Positions 52,244 to 62,581 of a DNA stretch of 64,000 nt are shown here, in pieces. The notes beneath the pieces are model-generated. The model was not told the DNA's origin, made no database searches, and was given only the letters and a program-made list of their open reading frames with translations. This DNA comes from Spongiactinospora sp. TRM90649. GTDB taxonomy: Bacteria; Actinomycetota; Actinomycetes; Streptosporangiales; Streptosporangiaceae. The stretch is from the NCBI RefSeq assembly GCF_029382225.1, contig NZ_JARLTC010000010.1, positions 209,851 through 273,850 of the forward strand, in the 5' to 3' direction. The position numbers and the translations under genes are program-made. How positions within the stretch are numbered: the stretch's first letter is position 1; each line of letters starts with the position of its first letter.

Positions 52244-52905
52244 TCCGGGTGCTGCTGGCCGACGACCAGACGCTGGTGCGCGCCGGGTTCCGCTCGATCC
52301 TTGAGGGCGAGGACGACATCGAGGTGGTGGGCGAGGCCGGCGACGGCGAGGAGGCCGTCGCGCTGGCCCGCGAGCTGCGCCCCGACGTGGTGCTGATGGA
52401 CATCAGGATGCCCCGCCTGGACGGCCTGGAGGCCACCCGGCGGATCGTCACCGACGAGCGCCTGGAGGCGGTCCGGGTGGTCATCCTGACCACCTTCGAG
52501 CTGGACGACTACGTCTACGGCGCGCTGAAGGCGGGCGCGGGCGGGTTCCTGGTGAAGGACACCGAGCCGATGGAGCTGATCCACGCGGTCCGTGTGGTGG
52601 CCAGGGGCGACGCGCTGATCGCGCCGTCGGTGACCCGGCGGCTCATCGCCGAGTTCGCCGAGCGGGTGCGCAGGCCCGCGCCGGGGCCGGAGCTGAACGG
52701 CCTGACCGAGCGGGAACGCGAGGTCATGGTGCTGATCGCCTCGGGCCTGAGCAACGACGAGATCGCCGCCCGGCTGGTGCTGAGCCCGGCCACGGTCAAG
52801 ACGCACGTCAGCCGGATCATGACCAAGCTGCGGGCAAGGGACCGCGCGCAGGTCGTGGTGCTGGCCTACGAGGGAGGTCTGATCACGCCCGGCTGGCTGG
52901 GCTGA
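52240..52905 (+). CDS. NarL/LuxR-family response regulator
   Basis: 221 residues from ATG 52240 (ATGA overlap with the kinase). Receiver with LLADDQTLVR, phospho-Asp in DVVLMDIRMPRLDG and Lys in GFLVKDTEP, and a LuxR helix-turn-helix (LTEREREVMVLIASGLSNDE). Complete. It serves as a reference for the decayed NarL regulators at the right end of the window. Confidence 0.94.
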   Translation: MIRVLLADDQTLVRAGFRSILEGEDDIEVVGEAGDGEEAVALARELRPDVVLMDIRMPRLDGLEATRRIVTDERLEAVRVVILTTFELDDYVYGALKAGAGGFLVKDTEPMELIHAVRVVARGDALIAPSVTRRLIAEFAERVRRPAPGPELNGLTEREREVMVLIASGLSNDEIAARLVLSPATVKTHVSRIMTKLRARDRAQVVVLAYEGGLITPGWLG

Positions 52906-53081
52906 TCCGCCGTCACAGGGGTCAGCCGGGCCACGCCGGACCGCCCCGCACCAGGGGTTACTTGCCCTGGGGTATCAGTCGCCTTACCTTCCATATCCCT
53001 TCGTGCTACTAAGCGGCAAATGTCGTCCATATCCAGCCACAGTGTGCTTGCCGTACCCCACGACGGAGAGGCACGACCCGG

Positions 53082-54644
53082 ATGGCACGCGGTGGAATCA
53101 GCCCGGCGGACGGCATACCGCCCGGCGTACGGCCCCTTACCGTGGGCGACCCGGTGATAATAGGGCGTTACCTGCTTCTCGGACGCCTGGGCGCAGGCGG
53201 CATGGGCGTGGTCTACCTCGCCCAGCACCCCCAGGGCGGGTTCGTCGCCCTGAAGACCCCCCACGCGGTCCACCTCGGCGACGCGACCCTGCGCGCCCGC
53301 TTCGCCGAGGAGGTGGAGTTCTCGCGAAGGGTCGTCCCGTTCTGCACCGCGGCCGTGCTGGAGGACGGCGCCGACAAGGACCGGCCCTACCTGGTCAGCG
53401 AGTACATCCCGGGCCCGCCGCTGTCCCAGGTCATCGCCGCGACCGGCCCCCTCACCCCGGACCTGGCCTACGGCGTCGCGCTGGGCGCCGCCGCCGCGCT
53501 GGCCGCCGTGCACGGGGCCGGGCTCATCCACCGCGACCTCAAGCCGGGCAACGTGCTGCTCTCGCCGGACGGCCCCCGCCTGATCGACTTCGGCATCGCC
53601 ACGGACGTGGACTCCGAGGGCGCGCACACCCAGGCCGGGCAGGTCATGGGCAGCCCCGGCTGGGTCGCGCCGGAACGGCTGACCGGCGGGCGGGCGGTCC
53701 CGGCCTCCGACGTGTTCGCCTGGGGCTGCGTGGTCGCCTACGCGGCCGGCGGGCACCATCCGTTCGGCGCGGGGGAGGCCGACGTCGTCACCCGGCGGAT
53801 CATGGTGGAGCCGCCCCGGCTGACCGGCGTGCCCGCGCTGCTGCTGCCCGCCGTGGCGGCGGCACTGGCCAAGGATCCCACCGAGCGGCCCCCGGCGTCG
53901 GAACTGCTGGCCGCGCTGCTGGCGGCGGGCGGCGTGGGCGCACCCTGGGACTTGCGCGAGGCGGTCGGGGCGGTGCTGGCCGAGGTGTGGACGAAGGTGC
54001 CGCATCCGCCCGGCGGCGGGCCCGGACGGCAGGCCCCCGCCGGTCCCGTGGCCCTCCCGGCCGCCCGTCCGGCGGGCAAGGGGAACCGGCGTAGGCAGGC
54101 CCACCTGTCCCAGGCGACCTTCGCGGCGCTGGCCACGGTGTCGATCGCCGCGGTGACGGTCATCGCGGCCGGTGGGGGCGGTACGCCCGCGGGCGGCATC
54201 GCGGACGGCACGCCGTACCCGCGTCCGGGTGGGCAGACCGCGCTGTCCACGGCCCGTCCCGGGCACGTCGAGACCGTGGCGGGCGCCTCCGGGGGACCGG
54301 GTACGGTGACGGCCGTGCGCAGCCTGCCGGTGGTCGTGGTGACGGCGACGCGGACCGCGCGACCGGCCGACGGCCCGACCACCCCGCAGGGCACCTACAG
54401 CCTGCCGCACCCGCCCGGCGACCTGGAACCGGAGGAACCGGGGCAGCCCGACGCCGAGCCGACCTGCACGAACCGGCGCGGCAGGCCGCGGCCCTGCCGT
54501 CCGACCGAGGGCCCGCCGACGCCCCCGAGGCCCTCCGGGAGCATCAGCACCGAGCCGCAGTGGGGCGACGGCGAGTCGCCCTCGCCGACCCCATCCGTCA
54601 GCGTGCCCGTGCCCCCGACCGGGACACCGGGGCCGATGCCTTAA
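53082..54644 (+). CDS. Transmembrane Ser/Thr protein kinase
   Basis: 520 residues from ATG 53082. Kinase domain about 25-285: glycine loop GRLGAGGMGVVY at 34-45, Lys58, catalytic HRDLKPGN at 150-157, DFG at 169-171, APE in WVAPERL. One membrane helix (344-363) leads to a Pro/Thr-rich extracellular part with a cysteine pair (PTCTNRRGRPRPCRP) but no PASTA repeats, so it is not the PknB-type wall kinase. All catalytic residues are present. Ligand and targets unknown. Confidence 0.92.
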   Translation: MARGGISPADGIPPGVRPLTVGDPVIIGRYLLLGRLGAGGMGVVYLAQHPQGGFVALKTPHAVHLGDATLRARFAEEVEFSRRVVPFCTAAVLEDGADKDRPYLVSEYIPGPPLSQVIAATGPLTPDLAYGVALGAAAALAAVHGAGLIHRDLKPGNVLLSPDGPRLIDFGIATDVDSEGAHTQAGQVMGSPGWVAPERLTGGRAVPASDVFAWGCVVAYAAGGHHPFGAGEADVVTRRIMVEPPRLTGVPALLLPAVAAALAKDPTERPPASELLAALLAAGGVGAPWDLREAVGAVLAEVWTKVPHPPGGGPGRQAPAGPVALPAARPAGKGNRRRQAHLSQATFAALATVSIAAVTVIAAGGGGTPAGGIADGTPYPRPGGQTALSTARPGHVETVAGASGGPGTVTAVRSLPVVVVTATRTARPADGPTTPQGTYSLPHPPGDLEPEEPGQPDAEPTCTNRRGRPRPCRPTEGPPTPPRPSGSISTEPQWGDGESPSPTPSVSVPVPPTGTPGPMP

Positions 54645-54692
54645 CGGCGGACCCTTATCCTGCATCGGTACGAACCGGGTCAGGGAGGATCG

Positions 54693-54932
54693 ATGGGGGT
54701 GGAGGATCTCGCCGTCACCCGGCCGGACCTCACCACGGTCACCGTCACGCACCATCTGGAGGAGGTGCCCTCCACCACCACCCACGCGCTGCTGATGCGC
54801 GAGGGGCGCGTCCTGGCCTCCGGTGAGGGGGAGCGGGTGCTCGCTGGATCGGCGCTGTCGGAGTGCTTCGGGCGCCCGCTGGCGCTGGACCGGGTGGACG
54901 GGCGCTGGTACCTGCGGGCGCCACGGGTGTGA
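54693..54932 (+). pseudogene. ABC ATPase remnant with large in-frame internal deletion
   Basis: The 79-codon frame begins with a normal ribosome site (GGGAGG) and the normal ABC first strand MGVEDLAVTR, then jumps directly to the C-terminal end of an iron/metal-type ABC ATPase: TTVTVTHHLEEVP (H-loop), THALLMREGRVLASGEG and LSECFGRPLALDRVDGRW. Walker A, Q-loop, signature and Walker B, about 170-190 codons, are gone although the frame is kept. It cannot be an ATPase. No permease is adjacent; intact relatives are stand-alone proteins of about 260 residues. Confidence 0.85.
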
Positions 54933-54961
54933 CCGGCCGCGCCGTGCCCGCGCGGCCGGTC
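54931..54961. terminator. Terminator hairpin
   Basis: GACCGGCCGCG and its exact complement form an 11-base stem around a nine-base loop between the ABC remnant and the convergent aceA gene. Confidence 0.7.
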
Positions 54962-55092
54962 GCGGGCCCTGCCCCGGAAGGGGAACCGCCCATGCCCTGG
55001 GGGTCAGCCCGGGGCCGGGCCCGCCGTCTCGCGGCTGGGACGGTGCCGTGACCGTGCCGTAGGTGTGCCGTCACGGTGCCGCCCCGGCGCGG

Positions 55093-56385
<1,293 letters not shown>

Positions 56386-56626
56386 GAGTTCAGCTCCTTC
56401 GTCGTCCCCTGGGGGCTTGCTATGAGTTTGGGCGCTATCGCGGGGGCGATGACAGGGATGATGATGCGAAAGAACATCACTTCTTCTCATGTTCGCAAGA
56501 GTTGGACGGCTTGAGCGGTGAAGAAATAGTAAGTTTCCGCTATGGACTAGACCAATCCGATGCCGGATCGCCTGCCCGGCGGGGGGTCCCTGGAAGATGA
56601 AACGATTTTTCGCTTAGGATCGCGGT
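56386..56626. promoter_or_regulatory. aceA-ramB divergent control region
   Basis: 241 bases. TGCGAA (56465-56470) and TTCGCA (56492-56497) form inverted half-sites 27 bases apart, each within longer imperfect repeats (TGCGAAAGAACAT and ATGTTCGCA). TAGGAT (56615-56620) ends six bases before the ramB ATG, so ramB is probably leaderless. The half-sites are candidates for RamB binding; the corynebacterial RamB consensus is not reproduced exactly. Confidence 0.5.
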
Positions 56627-58096
56627 ATGGCACCTCTGGTCAGCGAAGAACCGCTGTCTTTGACGCAGGAGCTCGATCTCATCGCGTTCGGGCAGCGGCT
56701 GCGGCATCTGCGCAAGCAGCGCGGCCTGACCCTCTCCGACCTGGGAGGGCGGGTGAGCCGCGCGCCCAGCCAGCTCTCGCTGCTGGAGAACGGCAAGCGC
56801 GAGCCGAAGCTGTCACTGCTCAAGTCGCTGGCCGCCGCGCTGAACGTGCCGGTCGAGGAGCTGCTGCGCAGGCAGGCCCCCAACCGCAGGGCCCAGTTGG
56901 AGATCGCCCTGGAGGAGGCCCAGCGCGACCCGATCTACGCCCGCCTCGGCATGCCTCGCCTGAAGGTGTCCGCGCGGGTGCCCAACGACGTGCTGGAGCA
57001 CCTGCTGGCCCTGTACGAGGAGCTGCGCTCGCGCGAGGCGCGGGGCACGGCCACGCCGGAGGAGGCCCGGGTGGCCAACGCCGAGCTGCGCCGCAAGCAG
57101 CGCGAACAGGACAACTACTTCCCCGAGATCGAGAAGGCGGCGGCCGAGGCGCTGTCGGCCGTCGGATACCGCTCGGGCGCGTTGTCGCAGAGCACCGTGC
57201 AGGCCCTGGTCACCCACTTCGGCTACACCGTGCACACCGCGCAGGACCTCCCACGCACCGTGCGGTCCATCACCGACCTGCGCAACCGCCGCATCTACGT
57301 CAAGAACGAGCAACTGGGCATGCACAGCCCGCGCACGATCCTGCTGCAGACGCTCGGCCACCTCGCGCTCGGGCACCACAAGCCGCGCGACTTCGCCGAC
57401 TTCCTGCGCCAGCGCACCGAGGCCAACTACTTCGCCGCCGCGCTGCTGGTCCCGGAGACCGCGGCGACCCCCTACCTGCGCGAGGCCAAGGAGGACCGCG
57501 CGCTGTCGGTGGAGGACCTGCGCGACGTCTTCGCGGTCTCCTACGAGATGGCCGCGCACCGGTTCACCAACCTGGCCACCCACCACCTGGACCTGGTCTG
57601 CCACTTCGTGCGCAACGACGCGGGCGGCATCATCTACAAGGCGTACGAGAACGACGGCATCGTCTTCCCGGCCGACGAGCAGGGCGCGATCGAGGGGCAG
57701 CGGATGTGCCTGCGGTGGTCGGGCCGCCAGGTCTTCCAGTCGCCGGACAAGTTCTCCGTCTTCTACCAGTACTCCGACTCGGCCACCGGCACCTACTTCT
57801 GCATGGCGCACGTGGATCCCTCGCGGGAGCGCGACTTCGCGATCACGCTTGGCGTGCCGTACCGGGAGTCGCGGTGGTTCAAGGGGCGCGAGACGACCCG
57901 GCGCACCAAGTCGGCCTGCCCGAACGGCGAGTGCTGCCGCCGTCCGCCGCCCGAGCTGACCCAGCGCTGGGAGGGCTACGCGTGGCCGTCGGCGCGGGCC
58001 AACTCCCACGTCCTGGCCGCGCTGCCGCCGGGGTCCTTCCCCGGCGTGGACGAGGCCGACGTCTACTCCTTCCTGGAGCGGCACGCCGCCAACTGA
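56627..58096 (+). CDS. ramB: RamB-type regulator of acetate/short-chain acyl metabolism
   Basis: 489 residues from ATG 56627. N-terminal XRE helix-turn-helix (about 20-80; [20 protein letters not shown]), then an ImmA/IrrE-like region with LGHLALGHH at 243-251 and the ScfR-type C-terminal domain ending with a cysteine cluster (ACPNGECC). This is the architecture of RamB, which represses or activates aceA, aceB and propionate genes. Divergent position to aceA agrees. An acyl-CoA dehydrogenase follows 34 bases downstream and may be part of the same regulon. Confidence 0.9.
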   Translation: MAPLVSEEPLSLTQELDLIAFGQRLRHLRKQRGLTLSDLGGRVSRAPSQLSLLENGKREPKLSLLKSLAAALNVPVEELLRRQAPNRRAQLEIALEEAQRDPIYARLGMPRLKVSARVPNDVLEHLLALYEELRSREARGTATPEEARVANAELRRKQREQDNYFPEIEKAAAEALSAVGYRSGALSQSTVQALVTHFGYTVHTAQDLPRTVRSITDLRNRRIYVKNEQLGMHSPRTILLQTLGHLALGHHKPRDFADFLRQRTEANYFAAALLVPETAATPYLREAKEDRALSVEDLRDVFAVSYEMAAHRFTNLATHHLDLVCHFVRNDAGGIIYKAYENDGIVFPADEQGAIEGQRMCLRWSGRQVFQSPDKFSVFYQYSDSATGTYFCMAHVDPSRERDFAITLGVPYRESRWFKGRETTRRTKSACPNGECCRRPPPELTQRWEGYAWPSARANSHVLAALPPGSFPGVDEADVYSFLERHAAN

Positions 58097-58099
58097 GCT

Positions 58100-58114
58100 G
58101 TTACCTTGGGTAAC
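58100..58114. promoter_or_regulatory. Palindrome before the acyl-CoA dehydrogenase gene
   Basis: GTTACC-TTG-GGTAAC is a perfect 6+3+6 inverted repeat starting four bases after the ramB stop and 17 bases before the next ATG. It could be an operator for an acyl-CoA-responsive regulator or act on the mRNA. Confidence 0.5.
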
Positions 58115-58130
58115 CGCGAAAGGGGTGGCA

Positions 58131-59336
58131 ATGTCCTTCAATCCGGATATGAGCGACGACGTGCGCGAAGTCCGTGACTGGGTACACACGTTCGCGCGTG
58201 ACGTCATCCGCCCCGCGGGCGCCGAATGGGACGAACGCGAGGAGACCCCCTGGCCGCTCATCCAGGAGGCGGCCAAGATCGGGCTCTACTCGCTGGACTT
58301 CTTCGCCCGCCAGTGGTTCGAGGACAGCGGCCTGGGCATCCCGGTTGCCTTCGAGGAGCTGTTCTGGGGCGACGCCGGGATCGGGCTGTCCATCACCGGC
58401 ACCGGCCTGGCCGCCGCCGCGCTCGCCTCCGGCGGCACCCCCGAGCAGGTCGGCGTGTGGCTTCCCCAGATGTTCGGCACCCCGGACGACGTACGGCTCG
58501 GCGCGTTCTGCGCCTCCGAACCGGACGCGGGCTCGGACGTGGGCGCGATCCGCACGCGGGCCGTACGCGACGGCTCGGACTGGATCCTCGACGGCGTGAA
58601 GACCTGGGTCACCAACGGCGGCATCGCCGAGGTCCACATCGTCGTCGCCTCCGTCGACCCCGCGCTCGGCCCCCGGGGCCAGGCGTCGTTCATCGTCCCG
58701 CCGGGCACCCCCGGCCTCTCCATGGGCCACAAGTTCGCCAAACACGGCATCCGCGCCTCCCACACCGCCGAGGTCGTGCTACGCGAGGTCCGCGTCCCGG
58801 CCGACTGCCTGCTCGGCGGCCCCGAGAAACTGGAGGCGCGCCTGGCCCGCGTCCGCTCCGGTGAACGCGCGGGCGAACAGGCCGCCATGCGCACCTTCGA
58901 GGCCACCCGGCCCGTCGTCGCCGCCATGGCCGTCGGCATCGCCCGCGCCGCCTACGAGTACGCCAGGGACTACGCCGCCCAGCGCGAACAGTTCGGCCGC
59001 CGCATCGGCGAGAACCAGGCCATCGCCTTCCGCCTGGCCGACATGGCCACCCGCGTCGACACGGCCCGCCTCCTCACCTGGCGCGCCGCCTGGATGGCCC
59101 GCCAGTCCCGCCCCTTCCACAACGCCGAGGGCTCCATGGCCAAACTGGTCGCCGGCGAAACCGCCGTCTGGGTCACCGACCACGCCATCCAGATCCTCGG
59201 CGGCGCCGGCTATACCCGCGACCACCCCGTGGAACGCTTCCACCGCGACGCCAAGATCTTCACCATCTTCGAGGGCACATCCGAAATCCAACGCCTGATC
59301 ATCTCCCGCGCCGTCACCGGCCTCCCCGTCCGCTGA
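58131..59336 (+). CDS. Acyl-CoA dehydrogenase
   Basis: 401 residues from ATG 58131 (GAAAGGGG upstream). FAD enzyme making the alpha-beta double bond of acyl-CoA. Motifs: [19 protein letters not shown] (FAD/substrate), [24 protein letters not shown], and catalytic glutamate in IFEGTSEIQ at about 381. Length is normal. Chain-length preference cannot be read off. Placement behind ramB and aceA fits growth on fatty acids, where beta-oxidation feeds the glyoxylate shunt. Confidence 0.92.
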   Translation: MSFNPDMSDDVREVRDWVHTFARDVIRPAGAEWDEREETPWPLIQEAAKIGLYSLDFFARQWFEDSGLGIPVAFEELFWGDAGIGLSITGTGLAAAALASGGTPEQVGVWLPQMFGTPDDVRLGAFCASEPDAGSDVGAIRTRAVRDGSDWILDGVKTWVTNGGIAEVHIVVASVDPALGPRGQASFIVPPGTPGLSMGHKFAKHGIRASHTAEVVLREVRVPADCLLGGPEKLEARLARVRSGERAGEQAAMRTFEATRPVVAAMAVGIARAAYEYARDYAAQREQFGRRIGENQAIAFRLADMATRVDTARLLTWRAAWMARQSRPFHNAEGSMAKLVAGETAVWVTDHAIQILGGAGYTRDHPVERFHRDAKIFTIFEGTSEIQRLIISRAVTGLPVR

Positions 59337-59409
59337 CCTTCCCCTTGGGGCGCTACACGACGCGTACTGGCGCAGTGAATTTCCAATCGTGACAACATTA
59401 GACAGGGCG

Positions 59410-59443
59410 AAACCCGCCGAGCGGGGTTCCGCTCGGCGGGTTT
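59410..59443. terminator. Strong bidirectional terminator
   Basis: AAACCCGCCGAGCGG and its exact complement form a 15-base stem with a GGTT loop; the stem has A-tract/T-tract ends in both directions. It lies between the convergent acyl-CoA dehydrogenase and small secreted protein genes. Confidence 0.9.
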
Positions 59444-59477
59444 CCAGAAACAGATGGTCTCGTGTTACTCAGGCGTT

Positions 59478-59792
59478 CTACTGGCAGTCGGTGAGGATCA
59501 CAATGTCGGGGACGAAAGCCTCACCGGCCCCCTTGCAGAGTAAGGTCGCCGACGTGGTGCGGTCGACCAGGTTCCGGTCGGCCGCGGCCAGAACCCCCGT
59601 TGCGGGTGCGCCGTTGGAGGCGACGCAGTTTCCGAAGCCGACCGTCTCGGGCCCCGGAGGAGTGGGCACGACGTTGTCGCAGGTGTAGGTGGGGAGCACC
59701 GCGTTCGCGGAGGCGGCGGCTGGGACGGACAGCAGGACCGTGGCGATGGTGGCGGCGGCGATCAGGGCCGCGGACAGCGTGCGGGTTTGCAT
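59478..59792 (-). CDS. Small secreted four-cysteine protein
   Basis: 104 residues from ATG 59792. Signal peptide to about residue 30 (LIAAATIATVLLSVPAAASA); mature part of about 75 residues has four cysteines (YTCDN, GNCVAS, LLCKG, DCQ at the end), enough for two disulphides. No family recognised. Similar small actinobacterial exported proteins are of unknown function; an antimicrobial, inhibitor or surface role is conceivable but unproven. It stands alone between a strong terminator and the decayed region. Confidence 0.78.
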   Translation of the reverse strand: MQTRTLSAALIAAATIATVLLSVPAAASANAVLPTYTCDNVVPTPPGPETVGFGNCVASNGAPATGVLAAADRNLVDRTTSATLLCKGAGEAFVPDIVILTDCQ

Positions 59793-59961
59793 TACTCCTC
59801 CTGTTGATTGATGAATGAATCATCGACGGTGCGAGAAATGCTCAATGGCCGAGGAGTGGCGCTGTAGCGAGAAGATTTCACTCGGCCACACGAAGATCTA
59901 GCGAAAGTCTCCATCGCGCGGAGGCGTATGTCGTCAGCAATTAGCGCACTATCCTGTGCAT

Positions 59962-60312
59962 TTAGCGCACAGGCCGGGTCGGCTCACCCGGCCCTGCCCG
60001 CGAGGTCGTGCAGACGTAGGCGCCCGCGTGGAGCGCGCGCAGCAGGTACTGGTCGGCGTCGAACGTGGTCAGCACGACCACGTGCGGCGGCCTGGCCAGC
60101 GTGGCGATCCTGGCGATGGCCGTGATCCCGTCGACGCCCGGCATCCGCAGGTCCATCAGCACGAGGTCCGGCCGGTGGCGGACGACCTCCTCCACGCCCG
60201 CCGCCCCGTCGTACGCCTCGCCGACCACCTCGACGTCACCGGACGAGCCGAGGATGGTGCGCAGGTGCGCGCACACCATCGGCTCGTCGTCCACCACGAC
60301 GACCCTCACCAT
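59962..60312 (-). pseudogene. Truncated NarL-family response regulator
   Basis: From ATG 60312 the receiver domain reads normally (VVVVDDEPMVC, phospho-Asp in DLVLMDLRMPGVDG, VVLTTFDADQYLLRALHAG) and then breaks after AGAYV into unrelated residues and a stop. The conserved lysine segment (GFLLKD) and the LuxR DNA-binding domain are absent. A DNA-binding role is therefore lost. A plus-strand fragment near 63655 starts almost exactly where this one ends. Confidence 0.85.
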
Positions 60313-60845
60313 CCCGATTCCCTGGGCAGGGTCGCCTGGATCTGGAAGCCTCCGTCGCCGTACGGACCTGCCAGCAGCGTGCCGTTGACCAGCTCGACCC
60401 GCTGCCGCAGGCCGAGCAACCCGGTGCCGGTCGCCGACCCGGCGCCCGTCAGCGCCGGGTCGGCGGCACGCGTGGGCGCGGTGTTGCGCACGACCAGCCG
60501 TACGGCGTCGCGGCCGTAATGCACCTGGACGCGGGTGGACGCGCCGGGGGCGTGCTTGCGCACGTTGGTCAGCGCCTCCTGAACGACCCGGTGGGCGGTA
60601 CGGCCCACGACGGGCGAGATCGGCGACCGGTCCCCGCGTTCGACGAGTTCGACGGGGACGCCCACCGACTCCGACTCGGCGACCAGTGCGCCGAGATCGG
60701 GCAGGGCTTGCTCGCGCATCCCGTCCGGTTCGGGGTCGTGCAGGATCCCGACGAGGTCGCGCAGTTCCTCCAGGGCCTGGCAGCCGGTCACCCGCAGCGC
60801 CTCCGCGGCCTCCCGGGTCCGGCCGTCGGCGGAGGACACCTGTCG
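60306..60845 (-). pseudogene. NarL-type histidine kinase lacking its N-terminal half
   Basis: The frame overlaps the response regulator remnant as in an intact operon and encodes only the region after the phospho-histidine: ALEELRDLVGILHD, the HATPase N-box QEALTNVRKHAPGA, and GTGLLGLRQRVEL. Membrane sensor and the HisKA_3 histidine are missing; at about 60845 the sequence changes to a DUF998-like gene on the other strand. The ATP-binding half cannot autophosphorylate without the histidine domain. Confidence 0.85.
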
Positions 60846-60850
60846 CGGCC

Positions 60851-61256
60851 ATGATCGCCACGGGGGCTTTCGTAACCGATCCGCAGTTGGGCTACCCGCC
60901 GGGAACCCCGTCAGACCTCCTGCCCGGTGTCAACGCCCAGGCGAGCTGGCATGGGAACCTGCACTGGATGACGGCGTTCGTCATGTACGCCGCCGCGACC
61001 ATCGCCTGCTTCGCCTTCGCCCGGCGCTTCGCGGCAGAGCCCGGCGGGCGGCCCTGGGCGGTCCTCCTCACCGCCACAGGCGTCCTGGCTCCGTTGATCA
61101 TGTACGGCGGCAGCCTCATTCTTCAGCCGCTGGCCATCTCCGGCGAGTGGTACTCGGCCTTCGACGGGATCGCGGGCCGGGCGGTCATCCCGCTCGGCTG
61201 GATCTGGCCGCGCTGGTGCCGCTTCGCCTGCTCAGAACGCGTTCCGCCACGGAGGC
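60851..61256 (+). pseudogene. DUF998 membrane protein remnant
   Basis: The frame starts inside the protein at MIATGAFVTDPQLGYPPGTP, a DUF998 signature normally preceded by two or three membrane segments, and continues through three hydrophobic segments to IPLGWIWP. There a one-base loss shifts the frame: the +1 frame continues with ALVPLRLLRT, the expected C-terminus. So the gene has lost its 5' half and has a terminal frameshift. Confidence 0.72.
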
Positions 61257-61262
61257 GCACGC

Positions 61263-61484
61263 ATGATCGGAGGTCTCCCGGCTCACCAAGGCGTACAACA
61301 CGGGACGTGCCGTCGACCAGCCCACGCTCACCGTCGCACCCGGCGTCGCCACCGGATTCCGTCGGCCCTCGCCGCCGTCCGGGGCCTCGTGCTGACCCCG
61401 CAGCGGGCCATCCTGGAGCAGGAGTACGTGGACCTCAACGGCGACAGCGTGGAATTCGGCGGGGCATGGGGAGGGGACCGGTGA
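61263..61484 (+). pseudogene. ABC ATPase remnant with frameshift and internal deletion
   Basis: After ATGATC an extra G shifts the frame; the corrected reading gives EVSRLTKAYNTGRAVDQ and LTVAPGVATGF, the N-terminal strands of a DrrA-like ATPase just before Walker A. The next bases jump to its C-terminal tail, VRGLVLTPQRAILEQEY and LNGDSVEFGGAW. About 200 codons including all catalytic motifs are missing. The relative at 26538-27449 shows the same N- and C-terminal patterns in intact form. Confidence 0.8.
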
Positions 61485-61678
61485 AGACCGCGCCGCGGGG
61501 GAGTGGCGTTAGCTGCGCACGCTCCGGTCCACCTCCCACTGCCTGATCGCCTTGGCGATCTTGAGCGTCGGCTTCGGGGCGCTGTTCAGCGGCGACGCGA
61601 GCGAGATCTACCGGGAGCCGATGGGTCGAGGGGCTCGCCAATGGTGGCGGACACCTCGGTGCGGTGACGTGGGTGCGA
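61485..61678 (+). pseudogene. ABC-2 permease 5' remnant with nonsense codon
   Basis: One frame reads EWR-stop-LRTLRSTSH then CLIALAILSVGFGALFSGD, the coupling helix and first membrane segment of an ABC-2 permease (compare RSEWLKFRSLRAP in the permease at 27446). The stop TAG stands where a Lys codon (AAG) is expected. Homology ends after about 45 codons, and the adjacent hydrolase gene begins on the opposite strand at 61679. It followed the ATPase remnant as in an intact exporter operon. Confidence 0.7.
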
Positions 61679-62581
61679 TCAGTGGTTTCGCGCGCTTGGG
61701 CGCGTCGCAAGGGCGGTGATGAAGGCGGCGATCTCGTCGGGGTTCTCTTCGGCCATGAAGTGCCCGGATGCGGTCGGCTGGTAGGTCAGGTCCGGCGCCC
61801 AGGCCCGCCACAGCGATGCGGCGTCGAAGCCGAGCTGGGAGCCCCAGTCCTGTGAGATGACGCCCACCGGCATCGCGAGCTGCGCGCCATGCTCACGGTC
61901 GGCTCGATCCATCTCGAGATCGATGCTCGCGGTGGCCCGGTAGTCGGCCACGATGGAGTCGATCGCGGCGACCGAGCCGTCGATGTAGTAGGCGCGCTCC
62001 TCGTGGGTGAAAGTCGTGCCGCTGGGGTCCCATGCGTCCAGGAATGAGCCGAAGAACTCCGGAGCGACTGCGCGGATCATCTTCTCGGGAAGCCCGATGG
62101 GCTGAGCCATCAGGTACAGGTGCCAGGCGACCTTGGCGTCGGCTCCCCGCAAGACGGCCCACGTGTCGAGGGTGGGCAGGACGTCGAGGATCCCCAGGTA
62201 ATCCACGACGGCGGGGTGGTCCAAGCCTGCCCGGACGGCGACCAGTGCACCGCGGTCGTGCCCGACGAGCCCGAAGTGGTCCACGCCGAGGGCGGACGCG
62301 ACCGTCACGATGTCCTGAGCCATCGTGCGCTTGGAGTACGTGGCGGGGTCACTCCCGTCCGGCTTGCCGCTGTCGCCGTATCCGCGCAGGTCAGGGACGA
62401 TGACCGTGTGGTCGCCGACGAGCCTCGCCGCGACCCGGCGCCACATGTAGTGCGTCTGGGGGAACCCATGCAGGAGGACCACGGGCGGCCCGCTTCCGCC
62501 GATGGCGACGTTGAGGTTGACGCCGTTGGTGCCGGGGATGGCCTGGTAGCCGAAACCGTTGATCGTCAGTCGGGTGGTCAT
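61679..62581 (-). CDS. Alpha/beta hydrolase of the epoxide hydrolase / haloacetate dehalogenase family
   Basis: 300 residues from ATG 62581, overlapping the TetR stop (ATGA). Oxyanion motif LLHGFPQTHYMWRR, nucleophile aspartate in GLVGHDRGALVA and catalytic histidine in ASGHFMAEENPDE are in place, so an aspartate-nucleophile mechanism (epoxide hydrolase or fluoroacetate dehalogenase type) is expected. The frame is intact, unlike its surroundings. The upstream TetR gene in the same operon probably controls it. Confidence 0.88.
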   Translation of the reverse strand: MTTRLTINGFGYQAIPGTNGVNLNVAIGGSGPPVVLLHGFPQTHYMWRRVAARLVGDHTVIVPDLRGYGDSGKPDGSDPATYSKRTMAQDIVTVASALGVDHFGLVGHDRGALVAVRAGLDHPAVVDYLGILDVLPTLDTWAVLRGADAKVAWHLYLMAQPIGLPEKMIRAVAPEFFGSFLDAWDPSGTTFTHEERAYYIDGSVAAIDSIVADYRATASIDLEMDRADREHGAQLAMPVGVISQDWGSQLGFDAASLWRAWAPDLTYQPTASGHFMAEENPDEIAAFITALATRPSARNH

